Under the pieces are notes generated by a model. That model saw only the letters and a list, made by a program, of their open reading frames with translations, was not told the DNA's origin and did not search any database. A stretch of 64,000 bases of DNA, taken from assembly GCF_945859705.1 (NCBI RefSeq), contig NC_079134.1:43640402-43704401 (forward strand), given 5' to 3'. Source of the stretch: Episyrphus balteatus (Eukaryota > Arthropoda > Insecta > Diptera > Syrphidae). Position numbers and translations under genes: made by a program. Shown here one piece after another: positions 21,101 through 29,262 of the stretch (position 1 is the stretch's first letter; each line of letters begins with the position of its first letter).

Positions 21101-23451
21101 ATTGCAAATTTCACAACGAACTTGTCAACTTTGATCGCGTGTTCATATCATAAATACTGTATACTTTCAGAAAAGAAAAAGTTTTTTCTTCTTTTGACAA
21201 CATTTAAAAGTGACCTTTTGCGCACTGATCTCTATGGAGCTGCCCCAGTGTGCGACGGTTTGCGAGCTAGCAGTTTTATCACCCGAAGAAGATCTTTTTT
21301 GCGAGAATTAGGGATTTCTTCAATTATTGGTGTTGAGCGAAGGAGCTGCGAGAAATAGTCTCGACCCTGTTTTAACGCAGATAACGTTATTTTCTGTCTT
21401 CTTACGTTTTGGCGATAAATCCTTGTCTTCGAAATTCATGTCGTTGAAAAGCAATTCATAATCCGACAACTTTTTTGTATTTTTTTCAAATCATTTGAAA
21501 TATCATTAAAAGTTTTTTTTAGGACTTGAAACAAATCAGTGGTTTTTTTGCAGTTGCAGTTCTTACAGAACCAGCGTAAACCATTACCAATTTAAAGAAG
21601 ACCTTCAATTATTTTGACATTAAGACCAGCACATTTCATATGGGCAAATCCATCACATAACCAACAAAAACACATTCTTTCTCCATCGCCAATAATTTCT
21701 TTACCGATAATGAATTCATTTTAGCAGCCGTTATAATTCAAATTTAAATAAATAATAACCTAAAACTATGCAATTGAAATCGGCATGTTTGTGTTTATGC
21801 AATACTATTTTTTAAAATTTAGTTTGCAGAAAACAAAGAATTACAATTAATTTTCTGGAACAACACAATGTGAAAATCACAACTTAACACCAAAAAATGA
21901 ATAGCTAAGCAGAAATTGTTTTTTAAAACAAAATTCCAACTTTAAAATTTCACTTTTAATGTTTTATTTATTTTTTTTTTTAACTTGATAAAAACCAGGA
22001 AAAACAGATAAAAACACTATAACTAAAGGTGAATCCAAATATTTTTATAAAAATTTTATTTTTTGTTTAATTTGTATAAATGTTTTTTTTTTATTTATAA
22101 AAAAAATCGTTGATATTAAATTAGTCATTTAGGAGAAAATCAGATTAAAAAAAAAAAATAAAACAAAAACGGATCTACGATTTACGAAAAAATAAAATGT
22201 CATTAAAAGATAACCCCTTGTCTGCAAACTAATATTTGATTTATTTAAAAATATTTTATTTTTTGTTTAATTTGTATAAATGTTTTTTTTTTATTTATAA
22301 AAAAAATCGCTGATATTAAATTAGTCATTTAGGAGAAAATCAGATTAAAAAAAAAAATAAAACAAAAACGGATCTACGATTTACGAAAAAATAAAATGTC
22401 ATTAAAAGATAACCCCTTGTCTGCAAACTAATATTTGATTTATTTAAAAATATCATTTGAGCTGTTTTCGATAAGACTAAACTTTTCCGGTACCGTTATT
22501 TTTGGTCAAAGAAATCAATGATTCCAGCTACAATAACGTGCTATACCTTTGTGTAGTAAAAACCTTTTATTTTGTTTTTTAATAAAGCTGTTTTATGAAA
22601 AAGTTTTATGATCAATCAAAATTTAAATAAAAAAAAAATCGGAAACATAAACTCGAAATATTTTTTTTCAAAATTTTATGTATTAATGTACTTTTAGTTT
22701 CCAAAATTCAATGCTATTTTTTGTTTTTTTTTTTTTTATTTCTCGAAATGAACCAATGAAATTTATTCATTCATTCATTTCAAAAAATAAAAAAAGAACA
22801 ATTTTTTTCTCTAAGAAACCTCTTTATTTAAATTTTTCCTTGGCTGGATTTGTTGGTAAATTATTTTATGAGATATGTATTAACCTTTTTTCTAATTTTT
22901 TTTTAATTCATAATTGAATGAGGATTACAATAAAGTGACACAGTATTGGATTAAACTTTTTTTATGAAAAATGATTAAATTCGAAAAATTCCAGTTCTTT
23001 TTGTAGGTGTCGTACTGACATAACTGTGGTAAATATTAAAAATTATTCCTTAGAAAAAAATATTAGGCTTTTAGAGGGTATAATTTTTTTTCCAACTTTT
23101 TATTTACAAAATGACATATTTTTTTCGCTTTTTCTTGAAAAATATAATTGTTTTCAAAAAATTATTCCTTTTTTTTTTAAACCTACATATATGTATAAAT
23201 AAAATTTTGATTTTTCAAAAACTTACATAAATTCGATTGTATGTTTCACTATATAAACTGATAGGGATATCTAATTCCATGAAGTTGTATTCAATATCTC
23301 CCAGCTTAATCACATTTATCTCGGGCTCATCGGTATACCGGTAAAGCTGTTTAAAATTCAAGTCGTTTGGATGTTGTGTTTGAACTTTGTTCAGAATTTC
23401 TAGCACAATCATAATGCCCAATAACTTTCCAAATTTATAATAAGTGGTCAT
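4960..23451 (-). CDS. Nidogen (entactin) copy A, exons 1-8 of about 10
   Basis: Secreted basement-membrane glycoprotein expected to link laminin and collagen IV networks. Exons (minus strand, 5' to 3'): 23451-23227, 14007-13717, 13653-13477, 13420-12191, 5804-5758, 5689-5529, 5466-5233, 5137-4960. All have GT-AG borders and phases that join without a frame break, giving about 847 codons in the window. Order: signal peptide (about residues 1-24), NIDO domain, EGF, G2F beta-barrel, EGF, DIDECQ calcium-binding EGF, two further EGFs, then YWTD/LY repeats (RLIYWYSHKN). The last LY repeat and C-terminal EGF exons, seen in copy B at 43587-42996, must lie left of base 1. Intron 1 is swollen to 9.2 kb by a nested LINE block, compared with 2.35 kb in copy B. 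No internal stop was found, so this is the better candidate for the working gene. Small exons in the 6.4 kb intron 4 cannot be excluded. Confidence 0.9.
5233..5466 (-). CDS. Nidogen A exon 7: EGF end and first LY repeat
   Basis: A 234-base exon, phase 1 both sides. It finishes the EGF (YHGNGTTCI), then encodes the first blade strands of the YWTD propeller: GIQQLSFDGK, FDIDCIEGRVYYFKLGKIFS and ANYDGTDSR. It is one codon longer than in copy B. Confidence 0.88.
5529..5689 (-). CDS. Nidogen A exon 6: EGF modules
   Basis: A 161-base exon, phase 2 in and phase 1 out. It encodes FECICNPGFYSSDNNRNVC, completing the EGF begun in exon 5, and a second EGF (ETCQKIPSLCHLNANCHSI, then CVCKTG) completed by exon 7. 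Confidence 0.88.
5758..5804 (-). CDS. Nidogen A exon 5: start of an EGF module
   Basis: A 47-base exon (acceptor TTTTACAG, donor AC|GTGAGT) encoding NPKLCSDNASCIRSK plus two bases of the next codon. It supplies the first two cysteines of an EGF completed by exon 6. Confidence 0.85.
6538..6770 (+). mobile_element. tRNA-derived SINE
   Basis: The start has a tRNA-like layout: an A-box-like stretch (GGTAGCGCAGTGCGTAGTG), an anticodon-like loop region (ACTGGCTTCTGAACTCGC) and a B-box-like GGTTCAATACTC. A non-tRNA body follows and it ends in GTTGTTGTTGTTC. This head-body-simple-tail order, about 230 bases, is that of a Pol III SINE. The tRNA parent is not clear. Confidence 0.65.
6976..7926. mobile_element. 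Doubly nested palindromic (fold-back) element
   Basis: The outer ends are inverted (CACTGGTCAACAA at 6976 and TTGTTGACCAGTG ending at 7926), with TA just outside. Arms carry GCCACAAGAACCAAAATATA. At 7293-7578 a second palindrome of the same family (CACTGGCCAACC to GACCAGTG) sits at the centre, its symmetry axis near 7440. Diverged relatives of the arm occur at about 32370-32500 and 60350-60420. Confidence 0.8.
7990..8170. mobile_element. Short MITE-like inverted repeat
   Basis: Inverted arms: TTTTGGAGGTGGCAAAGTAC and CTACTAGTAGTTTAC on the left, GTAAACTACCACCTCCAA on the right, with GTTCC / GGAAC nearer the ends, about 170 bases overall. It is non-coding. Exact ends and target duplication were not resolved. 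Confidence 0.5.
9180..9550 (+). pseudogene. Tc1-like transposase fragment with fold-back
   Basis: The frame at 9186-9398 encodes ASNSFGSAGAKIKQKAG, STLRRVIN and KPTLNKQQKGIRLEFSRLHM, matching the second helix-turn-helix and linker of Tc1 transposases. The next conserved block (K-F-N-x-D-G-P-D) is present only in inverted orientation: 9375-9450 and 9465-9550 are an inverted duplication, so the reading turns back on itself. Upstream, 8857 and 9063 carry TCAACTGAATARACACAC-type sequence like Tc1 ends. This is a dead element. Confidence 0.75.
10925..11022. mobile_element. ~100-bp MITE with long terminal inverted repeats
   Basis: AAAGTTAATCTTCTTCTTTG at the left end and CGAAGAAGATTAACTTT at the right end form near-perfect inverted repeats around about 60 bases of unique sequence. 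No target duplication was resolved. Confidence 0.6.
11076..11322. mobile_element. hAT-like MITE with 8-bp target duplication
   Basis: Terminal inverted repeats CAGAGATACCCA and TGGGTATCTCTG continue inward as AAGGAGATGGG / CCCATCTCCTT. The flanking 8-mers CCCATGAT (11068-11075) and GCCATGAT (11323-11330) match at 7 of 8. CA...TG ends plus an 8-bp duplication fit hAT. It is non-coding. Confidence 0.75.
11765..11955. repeat. Copy of the GACTGATTC fold-back element end
   Basis: This stretch (CCCATACAAATCGTATGGG, TTGCGATGCGGCGGTACTAA, a long T run, then GAATCAGTCTA) matches both ends of the 37994-40649 fold-back, in the orientation of its right end (about 40490-40649). It is followed by TA. The other end of this copy is not recognisable. 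Confidence 0.7.
12191..13420 (-). CDS. Nidogen A exon 4: EGF, G2F barrel, EGF, cbEGF
   Basis: A 410-codon exon, phase 0 at both ends. It begins VANLSKMSNIGINGVFLYRV, the end of NIDO. An EGF-like module follows (six cysteines ending GFYGNGLSC), then the G2F beta-barrel (from TRIIRISGSLSGQIN to about the SLRSTKMI strand), the domain that in nidogens contacts perlecan and collagen IV. Next come an EGF (NPCSLANCWKFSSC) and a calcium-binding EGF starting DIDECQ. Many N-x-S/T glycosylation sequons are present. The exon ends CYD before GTAAGT. Relative to copy B it has four more codons near the 3' end and many substitutions. Confidence 0.92.
13477..13653 (-). CDS. Nidogen A exon 3: NIDO domain, second part
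   Basis: 59 codons, phase 0 at both ends (acceptor ATTTAG, donor AAC|GTTAGA). It encodes AVIICSSDETYVQFIYPDEG and continues through GINWF and ends GSGTEN, matching the second half of a NIDO domain. Flanking introns are only 57 and 63 bases. The exon differs from copy B by about one base in the stretch compared. Confidence 0.9.
13717..14007 (-). CDS. Nidogen A exon 2: NIDO domain
   Basis: 97 codons, phase 0 at both ends, acceptor TTTTCAG, donor CAG|GTAAAC. It encodes INKNGILTFDKEFPKF, then the proline-rich turn and FFANVDIRV typical of the NIDO domain ('new beginning' then 'P-F-x-A-D/N-V-D'), and ATILYVATWKNVGY, where NIDO domains place the conserved tryptophan strand. Confidence 0.9.
14640..14779 (-). 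pseudogene. LINE polyprotein C-terminus
   Basis: The minus strand encodes KYVRSQSCNLLYTASSRVNY followed by GINEPVNIMCMNFN, the very conserved last segment of Jockey-like/PHD-type LINE polyproteins. It resumes the frame interrupted by the insertion at 14780-15734. Confidence 0.8.
14780..15734. mobile_element. Non-coding insertion in the LINE, with CAGA microsatellite
   Basis: It lies between two copies of GTAAAA (14774-14779 and 15735-15740), splitting LINE coding that reads RNPSF on one side and KSKYVRSQSC on the other. The interior has several AGAGCCGTTTTT blocks, a (CAGA)n run at 15591-15618, and after it GACCCACTTTTTTGGCATTC. There are no obvious terminal inverted repeats and no coding; the type is uncertain. 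Confidence 0.55.
15591..15618 (+). repeat. (CAGA)n microsatellite
   Basis: Seven CAGA units in a row inside the non-coding insertion at 14780-15734. Confidence 0.95.
15740..16027 (-). pseudogene. LINE RT C-terminal fragment
   Basis: The minus strand encodes CVWCPSYDVAINK, then KFESVQKRFLLFALRHLPW and RLKLLGLSTLKKRREVTNVL, conserved post-RT motifs of Jockey-like LINEs, with an open frame for this stretch. It is continuous with 16905-17635 once the MITE at 16028-16904 is removed. Confidence 0.8.
16028..16904. mobile_element. Mariner-like fold-back MITE, nearly perfect palindrome
   Basis: Ends GACTGGGCCAAAAAAATAAA and its inverse are each flanked by TA (16026-16027 and 16905-16906). The two arms, each about 430 bases, are nearly perfect reverse complements around a short A-rich spacer at about 16456-16482. 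There is no coding content. TA duplication fits the Tc1/mariner superfamily. It interrupts the minus-strand LINE. Confidence 0.85.
16905..17635 (-). pseudogene. LINE reverse transcriptase core fragment
   Basis: The minus strand encodes in order HGFCLQKSTSTNLLEFAN, TDVFYADLSKAFDRV (RT block with the first catalytic Asp), VPQGSHIGPLLFILFLND, FADDFKIF (the Y/FxDD catalytic box), and EHFNDLGVLFDTKLSFNPHI. At least one frameshift or stop breaks it near 17440-17470. These are the canonical RT blocks of a Jockey-like/PHD-type LINE. Confidence 0.85.
17636..18271 (+). mobile_element. 5'-truncated R1-like LINE nested in the LINE, 8-bp TSD
   Basis: CCATGCTA occurs on both sides (17628-17635 and 18272-18279), a precise target duplication. 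The plus-strand insert begins inside coding sequence and reads GLCNLCNLQAREDVYHFIGI then CPILKEIRR, a C-x2-C...H-x4-C zinc knuckle at the end of R1/LOA-type polyproteins. It ends KIINEVF with a stop at about 17931-17933. It then has an A-run and a terminal (TATC)n tail at 18243-18271. Tail plus TSD mark a typical 5'-truncated insertion, in opposite orientation to its host LINE. Confidence 0.88.
18243..18271 (+). repeat. (TATC)n LINE tail
   Basis: About seven TATC/ATCT units directly before the right target duplication of the nested R1-like insertion; this is the simple-repeat tail of that element. Confidence 0.95.
18280..19490 (-). pseudogene. LINE endonuclease C-terminus and RT N-terminus
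   Basis: From 5' (right): a segment with DEGV and VVVEKSIKNAVF-like endonuclease sequence, DFN-FSKIDLVKLEQFFYSI, PPSVNWLNKDLRRLRNFKNA, then from 18756 an open stretch with AKVVQYIDELKSNCLSGPDN, GVFPELWKSSFIFPLHKSGN and NYRGIAKLSCLPKLYEKIV, typical of the RT start. It ends LISPE at a TAG replacing the expected Gln codon before the nested insertion at 17636-18271. Several frame breaks are present. Confidence 0.82.
19495..20775. mobile_element. Fold-back element of the CGGCAACAC family
   Basis: The left part (TACGATAACTTA, GAATTGATAACAG, TTTAGGAGGGAGGGGCAATT, AACGGCAACACTTACAGGTA) recurs inverted at the right (GTAGGTGTTGCCGTTG, AAATTGCCCCTCTCGCCTAA, CGTTATCAATTCTTG, TAAATTATCGTATTTTCCCC). Related single arms lie at 51181-51400 and 54250-54400. 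The exact ends are uncertain. It separates ORF1 from the endonuclease of the LINE. Confidence 0.7.
20900..21740 (-). pseudogene. LINE ORF1 remnant with PHD-like zinc finger
   Basis: The minus strand (from about 21724) encodes MCFCWLCDGFAHMKCAGLN, then after a stop GLRWFCKNCNC. The spacing C-x-C-x2-C...H-x2-C...W-F-C-x2-C is the PHD-type finger of many insect LINE ORF1 proteins. Lysine-rich, coiled-coil-like sequence follows (KTFNDISNDLKKIQKS). The frame is broken several times. Confidence 0.75.
22053..22451. repeat. 200-bp tandem duplication in intron 1 of copy A
   Basis: 22053-22252 and 22253-22451 are the same sequence twice with a period of 200 bases (ATTTTATTTTTTGTTTAATT begins each), differing by one substitution (TCGTTG / TCGCTG) and poly-A length. 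Copy B has a single unit at about 58087-58276. The duplication postdates separation, or last conversion, of the copies. Confidence 0.85.
23227..23451 (-). CDS. Nidogen A exon 1: signal peptide and N-terminus
   Basis: ATG at 23451 opens MTTYYKFGKLLGIMIVLEIL, a short basic start plus hydrophobic core typical of a signal peptide, with likely cleavage near the Q-T-Q around residues 24-26. The exon is 75 codons and ends in phase 0 at NRIY before GTAAGT. Codon 24 is CAA (Gln) here; the same codon is TAA in copy B. Confidence 0.9.
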
Positions 23452-24264
23452 TTTGCTACGAAAAATTTAAAATATGTATTTTTTAATTATAAATTCAAAC
23501 TTAGACTTATATAATACATACACGAGTTTTATATTTATTTGGTTAAACAAGAAACTGTGAAACTATTATTTTTTTTTCTTTAATTAAAAAAAAAATTAAA
23601 AAGAAAAAAAAGGTAGAATAAATAGTTGAAATCAAATTTTAAGCTAAGATAAGACACTAAAGAAGCAAACACACAAAATAATTATTTCACTGGTTAAAGA
23701 AACACCGAATCATAAGATGTGCGATCCATGGGTCTACACTTTGTCAACTGATTTTTAACAAAATCAAATCTTATTTTAAATGACCGCTGCAAGAACCAGA
23801 CTCGGTTAATCATGATCAGGTCGAGTGACTAGGAAAGTGGTATACTTGACATTCAAAAGAACTCGATTTAATAAAACAAGAACAATAATTTGACGGATTT
23901 TATGTTCAAAATTTAAAAAAAAAAGACAATCAACGCATAAATTTTGGTTGCAATATTTTGGTTAATAATTTGATTCCGTTAAACGAAGTTATTTTTTCAT
24001 AACTTATATACAAACTTCTCAAATTGTTACAAAGTACTCTTAGAAGAACTATTTAAAACAATATTAATTCAATACATACTTAACAAAATATAAAAAATAG
24101 CTTATTTTTTGGTAGAATTATATAAAATAAAACTGGATGATGACGCTGATTATTTGCTGTCCTATCGTTGAATCACCACTTGTTCTTGGATTTTCCAATC
24201 GGAGTCTAACATGATCTTTTGAGGTGATGTTGTTTTAAAGTAATTGATATTGAAGGACGATATA

Positions 24265-24400
24265 CAGGGTGTTCTGGTTTATGATGAGGGGATTTCAAGA
24301 CGTGATTTTGGGGGGTATATTATATGAAAAAAAAAAATGGTTCTAAATAAACTCTCAATCTGCAAAGTTGATTAAGCGATTTTTTAAGAAAAAGCTTTAT
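24265..24400. repeat. ACAGGGTGTT terminal-repeat fragment
   Basis: Starts ACAGGGTGTTCTGG and continues with blocks (GAGGGGATTT, GGGGGGTATATT, CTGCAAAGTTGAT) also present in order at about 756-860. This is a diverged, truncated member of the family seen complete as a palindrome at 34136-35211 or a close relative. It marks the right edge of the paralogy between copies A and B. Confidence 0.5.
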
Positions 24401-24547
24401 TTGATGTGCTTTTACTAATCTTAATGTTGATTTCCCGTCAATATTAAAAATAGAAACTTCGCTAACATCTTGACTATTAGGAAAAATGTTATTCTTTGAA
24501 ACTGCTATAAATGTTAATATCTTTTTTGATTACTCAGATGCAGTTCA

Positions 24548-25150
24548 TTTTTTTTTTTACCCGTGATAGTTTCATTTCATTTTCATTTTATTTTATTAAA
24601 TCAACTTAATTTTAAGATTTACTTCTTATTTATAATTAAGTGCTAATTAAGGAAAATTACAAAAGGCATCTTCAATTAAATTAAAAAAAAAAAAAATATA
24701 AATAAAAGTTAAAAGAAATAATAGAAGCAATTTATAATATTTACATCCCCTAAAAATTACATGAACAAAGTTAATAGCAAAAGAAAACAAGTTAACAGAA
24801 CAGCAGCAACATCAATAGCAATCATTAAACTGGGGCCCCATCTAGGACATAGAGTAATATAAAAATAAGTTTTTCTTAAATTTCCGTACTGTGTCCACAT
24901 TCTTAACATGTGTTGGAAGGGAATTCCATAAACGAGCTGCATTAACAAGAAACTGTCGCTCGGACGTAAGGCATGAGAAGCGAGGAATAATGATTTGATT
25001 TATTCGTCTTAAAAGCGAGAACTGGAATGTATCATAAAGGTATGAAGGCTGGCGCGTACAGATAATTTTAAAGACCGTGACAAGAGTTCGAAATCTAAGT
25101 AGGTTGTCAAAGGAAATTCCATATATACTTCTTTTGACTTTGAGGCGAAT
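24548..25150 (-). pseudogene. Jockey-like LINE 3' end
   Basis: The minus strand encodes SIYGISFDNLLRFRTLVTVF, a segment with RRINQIIIPRFSC, and the conserved C-terminal block RQFLVNAARLWNSLPTHVKN followed by VDTVRKFKKNLF. The 3' side ends in a T-run on the plus strand (about 24548-24560), an A-tail for a minus-strand element. It is 5'-truncated and non-functional. Confidence 0.8.
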
Positions 25151-27480
25151 TTTCTTCGATAAATGGTGTGTTAAATATAGTGTTGTATTAATTTATTCTA
25201 ATGAAGAAAACAATAATGAACAAAAAAGTCATTTACAAATTTTCCATAGAACTTGTACATACATTTTATGATGATTGGAAAAACCTGCACCAGGAAAAAT
25301 CTTTAAAAACATGTTTTTTTTTTTAAATTAACTATTAATTTTTTTTGTTACATAAAAATTTTCATAAAAAAAAAACTAGTTACAGTATTTTACGGATATA
25401 AGAATTATTTATATAAGAAAAACTTGGTTATAAGAAACACAATCAAAAACACGATGTCTTTTCCTTTTATTAAACTTTGAAAGCAATCGTATATAAGAAA
25501 CTCGCATTCAAGAAAAACACTGTTATAAAAAACTTCTTTTTACGTACCTATATCAATTTTTAGAACAAAAAAGAACTCCTATAAGAAATTTGAATAGGTA
25601 TTAGTATTAGCAGTTGTTTGCGGTACAACTGCAATTAAAGCAGGTTATTTTAATTTAAAAACAAATTACTATTTTTTCGGGTAGGTATATTGGGGAAATT
25701 ACAAATCTGCATGAAAGGGTTACTGTAGAAGGCTCTGGAATGCAGGCATTTGTTAAAGAGTGTATTAAAATCGGTGGTAAATACTGTTAGATACATCTAT
25801 TCAAATGAAGAGGAATAACTGGCATAAAACCACAAGGGGTTTTATTTGAGGAATATTATTACTTTATAAACAAACAAACAAAATAGTAGCTGATAGAAAA
25901 ACTGTTTCAAAACTGGACTTGAAAAATTATTATAAAATGGAAAATCAAGTAATCAAGACCTATTTATTTTTGATAAATAAATTTATACATTTTGGATTCG
26001 AAACCGACTATTGTCTTGTTGTAAATATTGGGCATTTCTAATAATACTAATAATAATAAATGTCAGTTTTTTTTTAAATCCAATGATTAAACAACGTTCT
26101 ACAATCTCCCATCGAACCAAAACCAAAAAAAATTTGACGGTTACCCCTTTTTTCATTTCTTAATAGCCATTCAAAATCGGTATATAAAAAAAGGTACAGT
26201 TTTCTTATCGCTGCAGTTATAAGGTGTGAACTTGCGATAGTGATAGCGGGTGTTAAAAAATTGTGAACAGTATTAAATTGTTATGGATATTAAACGAGAA
26301 GGTTAATACTTCCTAAAAACATAAATTATATTGTTAAATAACATTAAGGCTAATTGTAATGGGGCTCGTTAGCGAAGCAATTTTAATCATTTTTATTTAG
26401 CTTAGTTTTCATTAAATTGAAGATTTAGTTGGTTTGCCTTCGAGTGCCCTCTACAATTTTAGTTCTCAAATGAAGAATACTGTCCTTCCTTTCGAAATAA
26501 TAGCGCCGTTTTTTCCCCTTTTTTCCCCTTTTCAATTAATACAAATTTAAATGACGTTACACAGAGAAAAAAAATTACAACATAAAACTAAAAAAATTCC
26601 TTTTGCATTATTATTTTTATAAAAGACTGAACTAGAGGGTAGGGGTAAGGTGCTCGACTGACAGTCAGGTTCCATTTTTTTTTTTTTTATTCTAATATAT
26701 TTTTCTTCATTTCATTATCTTTTCAAATTAATTAATTTTAATAAAACAAATGTGACTTGCTTTTGTGTACCAAACTGATTCTCTTCTCTTCGATCACATT
26801 GATCATGAACATTTTGTTCACGATCATTTTACTCGATATTACTCGAACAGAAAAATGATCGTTTGAACTCGTTTGAAATGTAAGGTTACTTACGAGTCAT
26901 CATACTCGTAAAACAGGAAAGCTCGAACATATTTGAGTTGTCTAGATTCTGTTTGTTCGAGATCGTTTTTTTCGAGTAAGTACTCGATGTTCGTAAACAA
27001 TACTCGACTCGTTTGGTTCTCTGGTAGGTAATCAAACAAGCCTTTGTCAATTTTGAAGTGAAAACTTCTTTAGTATCGTAGTGATTTGAAACAAGGTGAA
27101 ACGAAAAAGCGACAGGAAAAAATCAATCGATTATGTCGCAGGAAAGCTTATTTATTTATTTATTTATCATTTTGTAGATATTTCATTTACCTACAATTTT
27201 GATTAAGGTACTTTTTTCTGTTAAATTGAAAATAAGAAAGTTATACTTGAAAATAGATGTACATTTTCAAGAAAAAATTCTTTGAAGGGCCATAGCTTTT
27301 TTTTCTACAACTTTAATTGAAAAAAAAACTAATGACAATTTTTAAAGATCATTTAATTTCCAACAATTTGATGTGCTCATTTTGCAGATTTCCTTTATCT
27401 CAAGCTGCTGCAATGGTTTCACAAAAAAAAGGTAACAATTTATTTTCGTACTTTTATGTTTATTTTATTTTTTTTTTACT
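25150..27480. other. Intergenic A+T-rich DNA, no gene recognised
   Basis: No exon or intact element is recognised. There is a pyrimidine-rich stretch at 26505-26535 and a run of ACTCG/CGAGT-containing words at about 26765-27010 (for example TTACTCGATATTACTCGAAC) that looks like an old repeat. A short tRNA-like half (AGGTGCTCGACTGACAGTCA, about 26649) lacks a B box. Confidence 0.5.
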
Positions 27481-28870
27481 TCAATCAAAATCAGACGGTT
27501 ACACCTATTTTAACGTGCCAAAAACCTTTTCTTTTATAATATTTTTAATTAAACCTGTTTTATAAAATAGCTTTTGAAAAATAATTTTCGAAATAAAGAC
27601 TGAAAAAAAATACAAAGAAAAATTTCAAACTAATTTTTTTCAAAATTTTATATAATTAAGTACTAATTAAGTTTTCAAAATTCAATGCTGTTATGTGTTT
27701 TCAAACAAAAAAAGAAAACCAAGACTCTTTTGCATCCGGTTTTCTGTTGTTTGAAAAAACATAACAGCACTGAATTTTGAATAATAAGTACTTAATTATT
27801 CAGTTTCGTTCAGTTTTGTTTTCGGACGTAAACTCACTTTCCTTTCTCAATTTACGTCCGCAAATTTGAAATTTCTTAAAAAAGAAAAAAACTTTTAATT
27901 AAAGTTAAGTGAATTCATTTTTGTGTTTCACAAAACTTTTATAAATTTTGTTATTTTATCAAATAAACTTATTTAAAATATTATAAAAAAAGATTTAGTA
28001 TGATAAATTTCTGCCCAACACCGCCAAGAATGTGAAATGGCTGGAAACAAAGCCCCTTAATAGGATTACGATTTTGTTTATAATTGTTCAATTCTCTGGT
28101 ACACCAAAATAAATTATTATACAAAATAAATCTTAATCAATTTAAAATGTATTTTTTCCATTTATTTTTACATAAAACTTTGTTAGTCTAACAGAAAATG
28201 AAACATGAATATTCGAACCAACCACAAGGATGCGCAAGTAAAAAAAAAATCATGTGTGCAATTCACACGTGGTAGAAGTAAAACCTTAAAAAATTATTTT
28301 TCTTGCAAAAAATAAAAATCGAAAAAATCTAGCTTTGTTTTTATTCCATCACCTTTAAATCCATATCTTTTATATGAAAACCTATAATTAATTTTATGTC
28401 ATCTGAAAGCGTATTATTTCACCTTTTATATGACTTTTCAATCATGTTTCTACCATGCCTACAAAATAAGTAAGAATTTTTTTGTTTTGAGGTATTTTTC
28501 AAGTTTTTAAATTTAAGATTGTGTAACTTGTAGAGCACGTACCGTTATGTGTGATATATTAAATGAAAATTAATATCACCAGCATGCGTATTAAGCATAA
28601 ATAAAATTTGTATGTGCTCTAGATCAAAAGATATAAAGTTCTTAGAAAAAGAACATCTTTTTACCGTTATCTCAGGAATTTGAATATTAAATTAGTTGCA
28701 ATTTTGCACAATTATAGTTTATTAAATTACCTATTTACAGTATAAATGTCATTCATCTTTCAATTAAAACATCTTAAAAACATGTTTAATTAAAAATAGT
28801 ATAAAAGAAAAGGTTTTTGGCTTTACAAAAAAATATAACATGTTAAAATAGGTGTAACCGTTGATTTTTA
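27480..28870. repeat. Spaced inverted repeat with a central palindrome
   Basis: GGTTACACCTATTTTAACGTGCC (about 27496-27518) and AAAACCTTTTCTTTTATA recur inverted at about 28795-28862. Between them, 27645-27805 is itself a palindrome (TAAGTACTAATTAAG ... AATGCTGTTATG folded on itself around TCTTTTGCATCCGGTTTTCT). Part of the left arm resembles the nidogen intron at 22560-22710, and the GTAACCGTTGATTTT end recurs at 48953. Confidence 0.55.
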
Positions 28871-29115
28871 GTAAATTTTTTTGAAAGGTAAGACAATTTT
28901 TATTATGAAATTGCCCTCCTGACAGAAAATTATAAGGCAAAAAGGTGGAAACTAGCTTTTTAACCAAATGAAGGGTTTCTTTACTGTTATGGACTATGCT
29001 TAAGGAATTGATTCATGGGCATATTAGTAAGAAGTCGTTTTTAGTGGTAAATATAATAAGGCCATGAACATTTTTTTTTGATTTCTTACACATTTTTTTA
29101 ATGAAAACTTTTAAA
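28870..29115. other. Intergenic sequence, nothing recognised
   Basis: A+T-rich sequence with no coding or repeat structure visible to me. Confidence 0.4.
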
Positions 29116-29262
29116 AGCTGGTGTCGAATTACCGCACACGATTACGATCATTCGTTAACGTTTTTGCTATTTGTGTCTCTATTTATTTAGTATAAAAAGA
29201 TAGGGACACATAGCAACCATACGTTAACGAACGTATGCCGTAATTCGACCCCTGATGTGGTA
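29115..29262. mobile_element. Short palindromic MITE
   Basis: TGTCGAATTACCGCACACG on the left is answered by the inverse of CGTATGCCGTAATTCGACCC on the right, with CGTTAACG blocks inward and a centre near TTTATTTAGTATAAAAAGAT. About 145 bases, non-coding. The target duplication is not clear. Confidence 0.65.

Larger units (their letters stand above)
14500..22036 (-). mobile_element. PHD-type LINE with four nested insertions, in intron 1 of copy A
   Basis: The flanks carry AAATATTTTT on both sides (14490-14499, 22037-22046), and copy B has the uninterrupted site near 58065-58085, so the block is one insertion of a minus-strand LINE that later received others. LINE parts from 5' to 3': ORF1 with a PHD-like zinc finger (about 21730-20900), endonuclease C-terminus and reverse transcriptase (19490-18280, 17635-16905), RT C-terminus (16027-15740, 14779-14640), and a TTTATTTATTTATTTTT tail on the plus strand. 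Nested insertions: 14780-15734, 16028-16904, 17636-18271 and about 19495-20775. Removing them leaves roughly 3.8 kb of LINE. All coding parts have lesions. Confidence 0.85.

Noticed and set aside
26635..26672. tRNA-like half (GGTGCTCGACTGACAGTCAG)
   Set aside because: No T arm or B box follows; the sequence runs into a T tract.
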